Below, one piece after another: positions 26,322-34,805 of a stretch of DNA of 64,000 bases. Numbering within the stretch: the first letter of the stretch is position 1; each line of letters begins with the position of its first letter. A model generated the notes under the pieces. The model had not been told where the DNA came from and searched no databases. It saw only the letters and a program-made list of their open reading frames with translations. The DNA lies in NCBI RefSeq assembly GCF_023667495.1, contig NZ_JAMOZL010000019.1, forward strand, positions 1 through 64,000. The letters run 5' to 3'. The translations under genes were made by a program, and so were the position numbers. The DNA is from Dyadobacter sp. MSC1_007 (GTDB taxonomy: Bacteria > Bacteroidota > Bacteroidia > Cytophagales > Spirosomataceae).

Positions 26322-27497
26322 TTATGGTTTCGTACCGGTATTCTCCTGACGCGTAGCTACCGAAATGCGGTTCGCCTTCCGCGCATTAAGCAATGCCATC
26401 AACTGGTAAAAAATAAACTTGGGGATATTGACCAGTGATTGGTAGATTCTCGGATCGGTATGCGATCGCCTTAACGCAATGTAAAAACCCAACACAAAGG
26501 TGCCAAGGGCGGCCAGCCAGAGCATCACGGCCATCAGCGATACAAAAACGTTGATCACTAAAAACAAAACTGACAGTAACAAGAAGATAAACAACGGGGG
26601 CCTGAGCAACACTAGCCCAAAAAGCGTTTGATTTAGATTGAAACCGGTTATTCCATTAAATAAGAGTTGAAAGCCCAGTGAGAAATATTTAAACCAGGTG
26701 TTGATCCAGCGGGCGCGCTGCTTAACAAGCTGATCCGACCCTGTGGTTTTCTCATCATAAACGATCGCCTTTTCGGCGAAGGCAATCCGGTATTTCCTGC
26801 TGACAATCCCTTCCTGCAGAACTTTGTCAAAGCCTGCGCCAGTCACATCCAGATGGCCAAGACATTCCTGATACAGCGCTGTCGTAAACGCCATTCCGGA
26901 TCCTGCCAATGTCGCCGATGACCCGGCTCCGAACAATACCTTGCCATCATAAAAATGGTAGTAAATGTCCCTGGCCGCATCCAGGCACGCGTAAGTCGAA
27001 TCCAGGTTTTTAGCTTCCCGAACGCCCTGGACGGCGTTGAAACCTTGCCCGAAATATACATTGAGCTCATCCAGGTAACGGCTATCGGTGAGATTGTCGC
27101 TATCGATAATAGTCAAATGAGAATGCGGACGTATGAAACGGCTGATAGCATAAAAGTGCGAGCGTGTATTGCTGCCTAATACCTGCTCTGGTTTGAGAAG
27201 CAATACTTTTTCCGTGGGAAAACTAAGGTTGCTAATGTCGCATTTGTCAGCGACAACATAGATGTGATATCTCTCATAACCCAGCTGCAACAGTGAAGCA
27301 ACGACTGCCGGTAACTGCTGGGTGTACTCATAGGCCGTCACAATGATGCCATAATCGGGCAGCTGCGCGGCCGGCTGCACGGCAACGACTTTGCTGCTTT
27401 TTCTGATATTATAAATTAATAACAGAAATACAGGAAGTACCAGGTTATAGCCAATGCCAATTTGAATTAGAACCCAGAGCCATTCAACTATTTTCAT
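26322..27497 (-). CDS. Membrane-bound family 2 glycosyltransferase
   Basis: This 391-residue protein has an N-terminal hydrophobic segment (about 5-28), a GT-A-like catalytic domain (about 48-270) with YGIIVTAYEYTQQLPAVV, an IIDSDN metal-binding motif near residue 133 and a GSGMAF segment near 200, then a KQRARWINTW sequence matching the QxxRW motif of processive enzymes, and three C-terminal hydrophobic segments (about 290-365). The QxxRW motif and flanking helices suggest a processive or translocating synthase. Its start overlaps the stop of the Wzc-like gene by 4 bases. Confidence 0.87.
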   Translation of the reverse strand: MKIVEWLWVLIQIGIGYNLVLPVFLLLIYNIRKSSKVVAVQPAAQLPDYGIIVTAYEYTQQLPAVVASLLQLGYERYHIYVVADKCDISNLSFPTEKVLLLKPEQVLGSNTRSHFYAISRFIRPHSHLTIIDSDNLTDSRYLDELNVYFGQGFNAVQGVREAKNLDSTYACLDAARDIYYHFYDGKVLFGAGSSATLAGSGMAFTTALYQECLGHLDVTGAGFDKVLQEGIVSRKYRIAFAEKAIVYDEKTTGSDQLVKQRARWINTWFKYFSLGFQLLFNGITGFNLNQTLFGLVLLRPPLFIFLLLSVLFLVINVFVSLMAVMLWLAALGTFVLGFYIALRRSHTDPRIYQSLVNIPKFIFYQLMALLNARKANRISVATRQENTGTKP

Positions 27498-29674
27498 ACC
27501 TCAACAGGTTTACCAACCTTACCGGCCTGCTCGGGAATTTCCTCAGTATTGGTGAGCACCCAGCCAGAGAATTTTCCGTTTAGACTGTTCAGATATTGGA
27601 TTTTAGATTGATCATCCTCTGAGATGGAACGTCCTGCTGCAAATACGGCCACAACCAGGTCTGAGAACACAATCCACTCTTTCGCCTTATTCATTGAGCG
27701 AAGTGAATCCGTTTCCACAAGTATCACATCGAACTGTGTTTTAAGTACCTGCAAACGCTCGGCTATGATCGTCTCGTCTGCCAGTTCGAGCAGTGATACG
27801 TCTCCACCCTTCGTTCCCAGAATGCTGATCTGCCCGCCGGATCCTTCTGGCACATTGCTGGACTTTATAAAGTTTTCAAAATGACCGCTATCCGGATTGA
27901 GCTTTGAAATATTAGGCTGCCCGAAGTCGCCGTCTATGATCAGCACTGTTTTGTTGATTTTTGAAAATGCCCAGGCGAGCGCAATCACAAAAGGAGTTTT
28001 CCCTACATCGTCAGCAAGGCTTGTTACGGCAATGATTTTCGGGTCAGCCATTTCACTGTCAAGCTCATAGCGGATAGACCGCACCAGGTTCTTATAAAGT
28101 CTGATCGCTTTGTCATCTGAGGCGTTCATGCCCGACAAGCTCAGGTTTGAATCCTTATCGAGCACATTTAAATATCCCAGCACTGGCTTTCCGGTTTCAT
28201 TGGCCAGCTGCAAAGGATAACGGATCGATTTATCCAGATAGAAAAGGACAAAGAACACCAGCAAACAGAATACGAAGCTGATCACTCCGGAAAGTATGAC
28301 AAGCACCATCTTTTTGGATGCCTGCACCTCACCAGGCATCGCTCGCTCGATCAGCCGCAAGTACACAGGAAAGCTAAATTCAAGGCTTGCTTCATTGTAG
28401 CGCTGCAAGGCTTCGATATATTCTTTGCTGGCAATGTCGATCGAAGTTTCGTATTCCTGGATTTTGGCCTCGTTGGGCACCAGCCCATCGAATTTGCGGT
28501 TAAGCCGGTCTAGCTCCCCCTGGATCGATTCCACGCTGTTTTTGGCCAGTTCAAGGGATATTTCCATGCCCAGCTTCTGAGTGACCAGGTCCTGCTTGAC
28601 TACCATTGGATTGTAGGCGTATTTGTCGGTCGCCTCGTTGATTTCTTCCGATAGCTGGTTACGGAGTGAGTCAAGGCTGTATTTGAGCCGGTTGTCAAAA
28701 TTGCTCAAAACGTAGCGCTCGTTAAGTGCTTTCAGATCGCCTTTGGTGGCAATTATCTTCTGATTGATCCCTGTCAAGGCACTCTCGAAGTACTTTCTTT
28801 CGGTTGGATTAAACCGGTTATCGATGTTTTTGATAGCAGCTGTATAAGCGATAATGTCCTTTTGTGCCAATTCACGCCGCGTTTCAAAATCCGCCATTTG
28901 CCCGTAAATACTTTTAGCCTGCTCATTGAGGTTTAGTACGCGGTTCTGGATTTTAAAATTTTTCAGAGTGTTCATACGCTCATTCAAAGCAGCCAGCTTT
29001 TGCAGCATGAAATTTTCAAGGAACTCGATCGTCTTCTTGTTATTGCCAACCACCCTGGAAGAATTGTCTGAAATAAACTCCTGGCAGAGCGTATTGATCA
29101 CGTAGGCGGCAAGCTCGGGATTGTCCGCTTCGTAGGTAATGTCGATGTAGTCCCCCACGCCCGTCCGATATATAATCAGTTTTTCTCTCAGCGAATTGGC
29201 GCCGTACCCCATGTCGACGATGATGTCATTGAGCTTTTTCTCCTGAGGTTTCCACAGCAGCAACTCTTCTCTCTTCTGGTATTTCTGCGAGATTATTGCG
29301 GTGGCCCGGGCTTTTTCGGCTTTGCTCATTTCTTCAAGCTCTTTGACCGGCTCTCGCCAGGTTGAGTCCTTATTTCCTTTCAGGTCGTTGAGAATCAACC
29401 GGTAAGAGACCTGATCCAGCGTTCTTTTCAGCCGCATTACCTGGATCAGGCTTTCAAATTTGCGGGCTATTTGCTGATCCTGCTCCTCTTTTGCCCTGGT
29501 CACAACCTGGTCTGTCTTGTCAACCAACCCGGTCGCGATACGTGCATGCGACTCGAAAGTGTCAGGCAGGCGCCGGACAAGGAAATAGCAAAGTATGACG
29601 GTGATCAGCGGAACCAGGATCAGCGTAATCTTATTTCTTTGCAGCAATCTTAAAAACTGTACAAATTCTGTCAT
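27494..29674 (-). CDS. Wzc/GumC-like chain-length determinant with degenerate kinase domain
   Basis: The 726-residue protein has a Wzz domain (transmembrane helix at about 14-32, coiled-coil periplasmic region to about 450), a second membrane helix (about 460-485), then a cytoplasmic P-loop domain resembling tyrosine autokinases (about 510-700). That domain looks degenerate. The Walker A region reads TSLADDVGKTPF, without the first glycine and the proline-glycine pair of Wzc, and the Walker B region reads VILVETDS instead of the usual DTPP. Walker A' (VLIIDGDFGQP) is kept. There is no C-terminal tyrosine cluster; the tail ends AGKVGKPVEV. It probably controls chain length and export with the TolC-like neighbour, without autophosphorylation. 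Confidence 0.88.
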   Translation of the reverse strand: MTEFVQFLRLLQRNKITLILVPLITVILCYFLVRRLPDTFESHARIATGLVDKTDQVVTRAKEEQDQQIARKFESLIQVMRLKRTLDQVSYRLILNDLKGNKDSTWREPVKELEEMSKAEKARATAIISQKYQKREELLLWKPQEKKLNDIIVDMGYGANSLREKLIIYRTGVGDYIDITYEADNPELAAYVINTLCQEFISDNSSRVVGNNKKTIEFLENFMLQKLAALNERMNTLKNFKIQNRVLNLNEQAKSIYGQMADFETRRELAQKDIIAYTAAIKNIDNRFNPTERKYFESALTGINQKIIATKGDLKALNERYVLSNFDNRLKYSLDSLRNQLSEEINEATDKYAYNPMVVKQDLVTQKLGMEISLELAKNSVESIQGELDRLNRKFDGLVPNEAKIQEYETSIDIASKEYIEALQRYNEASLEFSFPVYLRLIERAMPGEVQASKKMVLVILSGVISFVFCLLVFFVLFYLDKSIRYPLQLANETGKPVLGYLNVLDKDSNLSLSGMNASDDKAIRLYKNLVRSIRYELDSEMADPKIIAVTSLADDVGKTPFVIALAWAFSKINKTVLIIDGDFGQPNISKLNPDSGHFENFIKSSNVPEGSGGQISILGTKGGDVSLLELADETIIAERLQVLKTQFDVILVETDSLRSMNKAKEWIVFSDLVVAVFAAGRSISEDDQSKIQYLNSLNGKFSGWVLTNTEEIPEQAGKVGKPVEV

Positions 29675-30348
29675 TTGATATCTTCTAATTTTTGTCCCAA
29701 TAACTCTTCCAGGCTGCTCTTGGCTATAAACACTTCGCTTTCCGAGTTCAGCAGGTTCTGGGCGTGGTCGGTCTGCATGAGAATCACCTGGTTATATTTT
29801 TCCAAAGTCTCCTGTCCCATTTCAAAGCGGCGTTTGATGTTGGTAAGCATGCTCTCCACATCCAGCGAGGCGTTGGAGCGCATACGGTACACGGCTTTTT
29901 TCTGGATATAGGTAAAATAGCGCTTCTTGATCTCGGCCTCCATGTTCAGGTCAAAAGACTCTTTGTCGTACTGGGCAGCCGAAGCTTCGCTTTTTGCCTG
30001 CTTAACCAGACTAGGCTTTTGGAGTATCCCTCCGATATTGATAAAAAAGCCAAACTGGTAACTGCTCAGAAAATTCGGTGAGATAGGCGTCGTGTTGTTG
30101 TTGGGACTGTATATGTAGGAAAAGTTAAAAATATCAAAATACGACAGTTTCGTTTTTTTTACGCCTGTTTGCGCCGCATCGACGCGGGCCTGGTACATTT
30201 TAATCTTTGGGTAGTTGGCTTTACTGATTGCGATCAGTTTACCCAGATATGCGTAATCCACATCCTTACTGAGAGATTCCTGCTGCGCATGCGCATGATG
30301 GATTGTAAAGAAAAGCATGAGCCATAAGGCTGCGTATTTCATTGGCAT
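29671..30348 (-). CDS. Half-length TolC-like outer membrane efflux protein
   Basis: The 225-residue product has a signal peptide (about 1-21, cleaved after HAHAQ) and one TolC-type repeat: an initial helix (YLGKLIAISKANYPKIKMYQARVDAAQTGV), a short beta hairpin region (about 70-105) and a second helical pair ending SEVFIAKSSLEELLGQK. Ordinary TolC proteins have two such repeats and about 430 residues. The gene starts and ends cleanly and its stop overlaps the Wzc-like start by 4 bases, so it is unlikely to be a broken gene. It may form a hexamer or higher oligomer as the outer-membrane export channel. It is the first gene of the minus-strand operon. Confidence 0.82.
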   Translation of the reverse strand: MPMKYAALWLMLFFTIHHAHAQQESLSKDVDYAYLGKLIAISKANYPKIKMYQARVDAAQTGVKKTKLSYFDIFNFSYIYSPNNNTTPISPNFLSSYQFGFFINIGGILQKPSLVKQAKSEASAAQYDKESFDLNMEAEIKKRYFTYIQKKAVYRMRSNASLDVESMLTNIKRRFEMGQETLEKYNQVILMQTDHAQNLLNSESEVFIAKSSLEELLGQKLEDIK

Positions 30349-30383
30349 ATTTTGGAAAATATATATTTAAAAATCACTTCCGC

Positions 30384-30413
30384 TTGATTTTGTAGTAATA
30401 GAAAATACTTTTG
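30384..30413 (+). promoter_or_regulatory. Bacteroidota promoter with both elements
   Basis: TTG at 30384-30386 and TACTTTTG at 30406-30413 are 19 bases apart, matching the TTG-N19-TAnnTTTG pattern. The acyltransferase ATG lies 40 bases downstream. Confidence 0.7.
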
Positions 30414-30453
30414 ATTAAAAATATTACTACACCGTTTACTAAGCTAGGTAAAA

Positions 30454-31071
30454 ATGTCCTTATCCGACCAAATCCGGAACAGCCCGGGGTTAAAAAAATT
30501 CGTTCACTGGCTGCTGATCCCGACCAATCAGGCGCGCCCCAGACTCTGGGTGAGGATATTTCTGAACAGGTTCTTTCATCAAAAAGGCAAAAACGTCATT
30601 ATCAGGCGCTGGGTAAGAATGGATGTGCTTCCCTTCAGTCCATTTTCAATCGGGGACAATTCGATGATTGAAGATTTCAGCACGATCAATAATGGCGTAG
30701 GGGCAGTTTATATTGGTGCCAACTCGCTGGTTGGACTTGGAAACGTCATTATCGGTCCGGTAACCATTGGCAGCAATGTGATTCTGGCGCAACATATCGT
30801 TGCCAGCGGTCTTAACCATAACTACCAGGACATTACCCAACCCATCCATGCCCAGGGCGTCAGCGTCGCCCCGATTGTCATTGGCGATGATTGCTGGATT
30901 GGCGCCAATGCGGTGGTCACTGCCGGCGTCACGATCGGAAAACACTCGGTAGTGGCCGCCGGAGCGGTTGTTACCAAGGATATTCCACCCTACTCTATAG
31001 CGGTCGGAAACCCCTGCCGGGTGATTAAAAGGTATGATACTGAGCGAAGCGAATGGGTAAAAGTTTCCTGA
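30454..31071 (+). CDS. Hexapeptide-repeat acyltransferase (left-handed beta helix)
   Basis: This 205-residue enzyme has a helical N-terminus (about 1-55) and a left-handed beta helix of repeating hexapeptides, for example AVYIGANSLVGLGNVIIGPV, followed by IVASGLNHN, which holds the catalytic-type His of the xenobiotic/serine O-acetyltransferase group, then CWIGANAVVTAGVTIGKHSV and SIAVGNPCRVIKRY. It probably acetylates a sugar hydroxyl of the glycan made by this locus, using acetyl-CoA in the cytoplasm. It has its own promoter, diverges from the export operon and converges with the sugar transferase gene. Confidence 0.92.
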   Translation: MSLSDQIRNSPGLKKFVHWLLIPTNQARPRLWVRIFLNRFFHQKGKNVIIRRWVRMDVLPFSPFSIGDNSMIEDFSTINNGVGAVYIGANSLVGLGNVIIGPVTIGSNVILAQHIVASGLNHNYQDITQPIHAQGVSVAPIVIGDDCWIGANAVVTAGVTIGKHSVVAAGAVVTKDIPPYSIAVGNPCRVIKRYDTERSEWVKVS

Positions 31072-31077
31072 CATAGC

Positions 31078-32295
31078 TCACACGTTCTCGGATTGCAGTA
31101 GTGCCGGAAAGGTTTTAAGGATAATTTCCAGGTCCATTTTAAAGGAAAATTCCTTGGCGTACCGGATGTCCAGTTGCGTTCTTTCCTCTTCGGTCATATC
31201 CGATTTCCCTTTCCCTCTTTTGGTCACCTGCCAAAGTCCTGTGAGCCCTGCCGGCCCTGCAAAACGCAGGATTTTGTCGTCTGTGGTCATTTTCTCGGCC
31301 TCGTACAATGGCAATGGCCTGTTGCCAACCAAGGACATATCGCCTTTCAGGATATTGATCAGCTGCGGCAGTTCATCGATGCTGGAGTTCCTCAGAAACT
31401 GGCCGAACCTTGTGATGCGCGGGTCGTTCTGAAACTTCATAAATGCCGCCTTTTGCTCTTTTTGGTATTGATAGAGCTTCTCGCAAATTTCTTTACCATC
31501 ATGGAAAAGCAGGTTTTTGCATTTATTTCCCGCCAGGCACTCGTCACAAAGTCCCTGGGCCTCTATCTGCGTTACCGGTTCGGCTGCTTTGCTGTACATA
31601 TTCAAGGCAGCCATTTTCCTGATTAACTGATCGGCATCCGTACGCATTGTCCTGAACTTGTACAGATCGAATATCTTGTAGCCGCTGCCTACTCTTTTTG
31701 ATTTATAGAAAATAGGACCCTTGGAATCCAGTTTGATCAGAATGGCGACAATAATGAAAACAGGCAGTAAAAGTAGTACGGCCGTCCCCGTTGTGAAGAC
31801 ATCCAATGTCCTTTTCCAAACGGGTGTCTTCGTATTCTGCGATCCAATTTTTAATGATGCTTTATTGGCCACATACCATTGCCGCTTTTTGAAGTATTTG
31901 ATCCGGGTAATCAGGTCACCGTCTTCAAATCCCAGCGAAAAGATGTCGTCTGCATGCCTGGCGCGGGCTATTTCAACAGCCTCCCTGCTAAGCCTGTCTA
32001 CGGTAAGCACAAACGGGATGTTGCCAAAGCCAGAACTTTTACGGATAATATCGAGCAGTTCAAGGCCTCCGCTATCGGCATGGGCAACAATCACATCGGC
32101 GGGATAATTCTCTTTCAGCGCTTCAAGCACTCCTTGCTTGGAATCAAAATACTCTACCTGAAGGGAATCGGCAAACCGTCCGGTAAATTTCAGGAATTCC
32201 TGAAGATCGCTGTGAAGGTAGATTACCCTGAACCGGGCAACGTAAGTTTTTACCTCAGTTGCCATTTCCGTTGTTGTGCCAGCCGCTTCCATCAT
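31078..32295 (-). CDS. Initiating sugar transferase with N-terminal pseudo-receiver domain
   Basis: The 405-residue protein has a receiver-like domain (about 20-138) lacking the usual acidic pair and phospho-acceptor context (VIVAHADSGG). A transmembrane hairpin (about 165-188) follows, then the bacterial sugar transferase catalytic domain: KRVGSGYKIFDLYKFRTM (about 200-217), SSIDELPQL, and GNRPLP. These enzymes load the first sugar phosphate onto undecaprenyl phosphate. Between the catalytic blocks is an insert with four cysteines (Cys250, 253, 259, 271) in a CxxC-N5-C-N11-C arrangement, suggesting metal binding. The receiver-only gene lies 9 bases upstream on the same strand. Confidence 0.9.
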   Translation of the reverse strand: MMEAAGTTTEMATEVKTYVARFRVIYLHSDLQEFLKFTGRFADSLQVEYFDSKQGVLEALKENYPADVIVAHADSGGLELLDIIRKSSGFGNIPFVLTVDRLSREAVEIARARHADDIFSLGFEDGDLITRIKYFKKRQWYVANKASLKIGSQNTKTPVWKRTLDVFTTGTAVLLLLPVFIIVAILIKLDSKGPIFYKSKRVGSGYKIFDLYKFRTMRTDADQLIRKMAALNMYSKAAEPVTQIEAQGLCDECLAGNKCKNLLFHDGKEICEKLYQYQKEQKAAFMKFQNDPRITRFGQFLRNSSIDELPQLINILKGDMSLVGNRPLPLYEAEKMTTDDKILRFAGPAGLTGLWQVTKRGKGKSDMTEEERTQLDIRYAKEFSFKMDLEIILKTFPALLQSENV

Positions 32296-32304
32296 GTCGG
32301 TAAA

Positions 32305-32694
32305 TTAAGAGTAACGTTTGCTTCGACGGAGAATGGCATTGATTTTCGCGTGCACTTCCATCGGATTAAATGGCTTGACCATAAAGTCATCTGCGCCAAG
32401 ATTCAGGCACTGTATGCGCTCGCTGCTCTCGTCAGAACCCGATAGTATAACGATAGGAATATCGGAATACAAATTACTTGCTTTGGCCACCTTCAGAAAC
32501 TCCTTGCCGCTCAGGTTAGGCATGTGCAGGTCCGCAATGATCAGATCTGCCTGGTTACCCTCTTCCAGCCACAGCATTCCCTCCGACCCGTCACTTTTGA
32601 TTACCACATCGAAATCTTTTTTAAGAAAGTGCTCCAATATTTTGGTGATACTGGGCTCGTCGTCTATAATCAACAGACTGTTCCTATTATTCAT
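32305..32694 (-). CDS. Single-domain response regulator
   Basis: A 129-residue receiver with no output domain: NSLLIIDDEPS at the N-terminus (Asp11/Asp12), phospho-acceptor Asp55 in LIIADLHMPNLSG, Ser/Thr switch residue in VILSGSD and Lys in MVKPFNP. The frame extends upstream to 32790, but the ATG at 32694 gives the family-typical start. It is 9 bases from the sugar transferase gene, which has its own receiver-like domain, so the two may interact. Likely phospho-donors in this window are the hybrid kinase (20836) or the free Hpt protein (10328). Confidence 0.9.
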   Translation of the reverse strand: MNNRNSLLIIDDEPSITKILEHFLKKDFDVVIKSDGSEGMLWLEEGNQADLIIADLHMPNLSGKEFLKVAKASNLYSDIPIVILSGSDESSERIQCLNLGADDFMVKPFNPMEVHAKINAILRRSKRYS

Positions 32695-33036
32695 GGGTTG
32701 AGTAAAAATATATTCTAATTGTGAGTTGTTGGAATTAAAAAAGGAAACCCAATTATTTTGTAGAATTAATAATAATACTTGCCATAACAAAATTTAATTT
32801 CAAAAACCACCGATTTCCCAGCCCCGGACCTAGCGGGAACAGACAAAAGACAGATAGTGATCTGTGAGGGTAAAAATGTAATTTTTAGCGTTCGTACGAA
32901 ATATTGGATAAGGAGCTAACAGCTTGAAGTAAAATTAAATACTGGGAAGTACAACACAAAAAATAACGCTTCTAAATTAAGCTTTTTTTACAATTACTTC
33001 TACACGCAAAGTGTTAAGCCACTGATTTAAACAGCA
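32695..33036. other. 342-base intergenic region without a visible gene
   Basis: The region is AT-rich and lies upstream of the minus-strand response regulator and downstream of the minus-strand anti-sigma/TonB gene. I see a 10-base palindrome TTCGTACGAA at 32891-32900 but no clear TAnnTTTG element on the minus strand, no coding frame of convincing composition and no structured RNA I recognise. It must contain the promoter of the response regulator/sugar transferase pair and the end of the upstream transcript. Confidence 0.5.
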
Positions 33037-34086
33037 TTATTGCTTGACGCGGAAATGGATTTCCACCCGCGCGAGCATGGAAATCGGCGTTTCATTCGAG
33101 CGGGCTGCGGTCCATGCCGGTCCCTGACGTACCAGTTGAATTGCCCGCTGGTGAAGTGGCTGGGTCCCGTGGGCCGAGAAACCCGATAGAGAGCCGTCCT
33201 GAGCAACTACAAACGAAACAGTTACTTTCCCGTCCAGCTCGGAAAGGCTATTCTTTTCAATATAAGACTGATAAACCGTCCAGCCTTCGGTAGGTTGCGC
33301 CGGTAGAAAAGCAGTGGCTGCGGGCGCCGACACTGGGGTTTGTTTCCTTTGAATGTTGCTATGCGAGACGACTACTTCTGACAGTTGGATAACCGCTTCA
33401 CTCCTTCTGAAACCGGCCGCGCCCTGCTTACCGGTCGCCGCTTTTAAGGGCTTAAAGTCAAATGCCTGGGATTCACTGTCTTCTGGCTGAGTCCCGCCGG
33501 AAGCTATTGGAACTGCGCCAGCAGCAACGGTCGTTTCTGCTGCTGCAAGACGCTCACTGCCAGAATCAAAAAGCGCCTGAGCAGCTTTTTCCGGAATGCT
33601 CAATGTTGCCGGTTTATATTTACTTGCTGGCTGAGCTGGTTTAGGGGCTTTGGCTATCGCCGTGACACCAGCCGGGGTCCTTGGTGCAGATTTTGCCGGC
33701 TCGGTGGCCTTAATTTGCGGTATCTCTTCCATAGCGGATTGCCTGGCAATCTCGACAGGTGGTGCCTGGTTTTTGTTTAAAACGACAGCCCAATAAAGCC
33801 CAAAGCAAATCAGCACAGCTGCGGCAGACGCATACGGCCAGAAAACCAACCGGCGCTCTGCGTTCCTTTCGAGCCGGGCGGCCAGGCGGTCGCGTAACTC
33901 GGAGTCTAAATCACTGTAATCTGAACGCGCTTGCTGGGATGCAAGGAAACCCTCAAAAGCCTGAGCAACAAACGGATCTTCGAGCATCAGCATTTCCAGC
34001 TTATGCTGCTCCTGCAATGACATTTCGCCGCTTTGATAGCGACGGAAGTCATCCATACCCGGAAAATGGTAGTTAGTTGGTGCCAT
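33037..34086 (-). CDS. Putative anti-sigma factor fused to TonB-like C-terminal domain
   Basis: The 349-residue protein starts with a soluble segment (1-78; DDFRRYQSGEMSLQEQHKLE resembles the N-termini of Bacteroidota anti-sigma-type proteins), has one transmembrane helix (about 80-102), a Pro/Ala/Lys-rich spacer (about 105-240) and a C-terminal TonB-type domain (about 262-349; LDGKVTVSFVVAQDGSLSGF, then a region ending RVEIHFRVKQ). It overlaps the sigma factor gene by 14 bases. I infer that the N-terminus binds the sigma factor inside the cell and the C-terminus contacts a periplasmic or outer-membrane partner. A pure TonB-like role is the alternative. Confidence 0.75.
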   Translation of the reverse strand: MAPTNYHFPGMDDFRRYQSGEMSLQEQHKLEMLMLEDPFVAQAFEGFLASQQARSDYSDLDSELRDRLAARLERNAERRLVFWPYASAAAVLICFGLYWAVVLNKNQAPPVEIARQSAMEEIPQIKATEPAKSAPRTPAGVTAIAKAPKPAQPASKYKPATLSIPEKAAQALFDSGSERLAAAETTVAAGAVPIASGGTQPEDSESQAFDFKPLKAATGKQGAAGFRRSEAVIQLSEVVVSHSNIQRKQTPVSAPAATAFLPAQPTEGWTVYQSYIEKNSLSELDGKVTVSFVVAQDGSLSGFSAHGTQPLHQRAIQLVRQGPAWTAARSNETPISMLARVEIHFRVKQ

Positions 34087-34663
34087 TTTTATCCATGCAA
34101 ATTTTCAGGTTCCGCTTTCCATTCTGGATATAGCTTTTTACTTTCCCTATTTCAAAACCGGTGTCCCCGGCTATTTCGCGGTAGCATTTTTGATGCAGAT
34201 AAAACTGCTCAACACTAATACGCTGCTGCTCAGTCAGCATTTTCATGCAATGCTCTAAGCTATCGAGTCGCGCCGTTTCGAACATCGCCTGTGCATTCAT
34301 TTCCATACTTTCCTCTTCTGCTATTTCAATTTCCTCTATTTCGTCGGCAGCGACCAGAATCCGCGCAGCCCGCAGTTGCATCAGGCAATAATTTCGGGTG
34401 ACCGAATGCAGCCAGCTCTTGAAATTGCCTACCTGGTGTGTTTTGAGATCTTTGATCAGTTTTTCAAATATCTGCATCACCGCATCCTTGCTTTGCTCTT
34501 CATTTCGGAGATAGTGATAGCTGACGGCAAAAACCATTTCCATATAAGGCTCATACAACGCGCCAAGCAACGCAATGTCTCCCGATTGCCAGTACCGCGC
34601 AAGCAGTTCGGACTCCGGCAACGGCTCTTTCTCCCTACCCTGAAATAGCTTTAAAAACTTCAC
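34073..34663 (-). CDS. ECF-type RNA polymerase sigma-70 family sigma factor
   Basis: The product has about 196 residues. Region 2 is visible as LLGALYEPYMEMVFAVSYHYL and SKDAVMQIFEKLIKDLKTH followed by FKSWLHSVTRNYCLMQLRA; region 4 is LEHCMKMLTEQQRISVEQFY then CYREIAGDTGFEIGKVKSYI. These bind -10 and -35 promoter DNA. The frame is open to a TTG at 34723, but the N-terminal extension looks unlike the family and would enter an inverted repeat; the GTG at 34663 (VKFLKLFQG) fits better. It overlaps the gene for the anti-sigma/TonB-like protein and is divergent from the vWA gene. Confidence 0.88.
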   Translation of the reverse strand: MKFLKLFQGREKEPLPESELLARYWQSGDIALLGALYEPYMEMVFAVSYHYLRNEEQSKDAVMQIFEKLIKDLKTHQVGNFKSWLHSVTRNYCLMQLRAARILVAADEIEEIEIAEEESMEMNAQAMFETARLDSLEHCMKMLTEQQRISVEQFYLHQKCYREIAGDTGFEIGKVKSYIQNGKRNLKICMDKNGTN

Positions 34664-34723
34664 GTGCGCAAGCTTAAAATGGCATCTAAACAGCCATCCG
34701 AACAGTGGATGTGGTTTTATCAA

Positions 34724-34759
34724 AATTCCATAAAAAAAATCTAAAAATTTTATGGAATT
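34724..34759. repeat. Perfect inverted repeat between the sigma factor and vWA genes
   Basis: Arms AATTCCATAAAA (34724-34735) and TTTTATGGAATT (34748-34759) match perfectly over 12 bases, with a 12-base A-rich spacer. It lies between divergent genes and could be an operator or an autoregulated promoter region. Confidence 0.65.
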
Positions 34760-34805
34760 ATCTGCCGGCCTGCATCCAGGCTGTGAACATTAAATCATAC
34801 AAACC

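Noticed and set aside
29671-30348. The TolC-like gene as a frameshifted pseudogene
   Set aside because: It has a normal signal peptide and start, ends at a conserved-looking point and overlaps the next gene by 4 bases, and no second half is seen nearby.
32891-32900. Palindrome TTCGTACGAA as an operator
   Set aside because: Only 10 bases and not near a recognisable promoter element; it may occur by chance.
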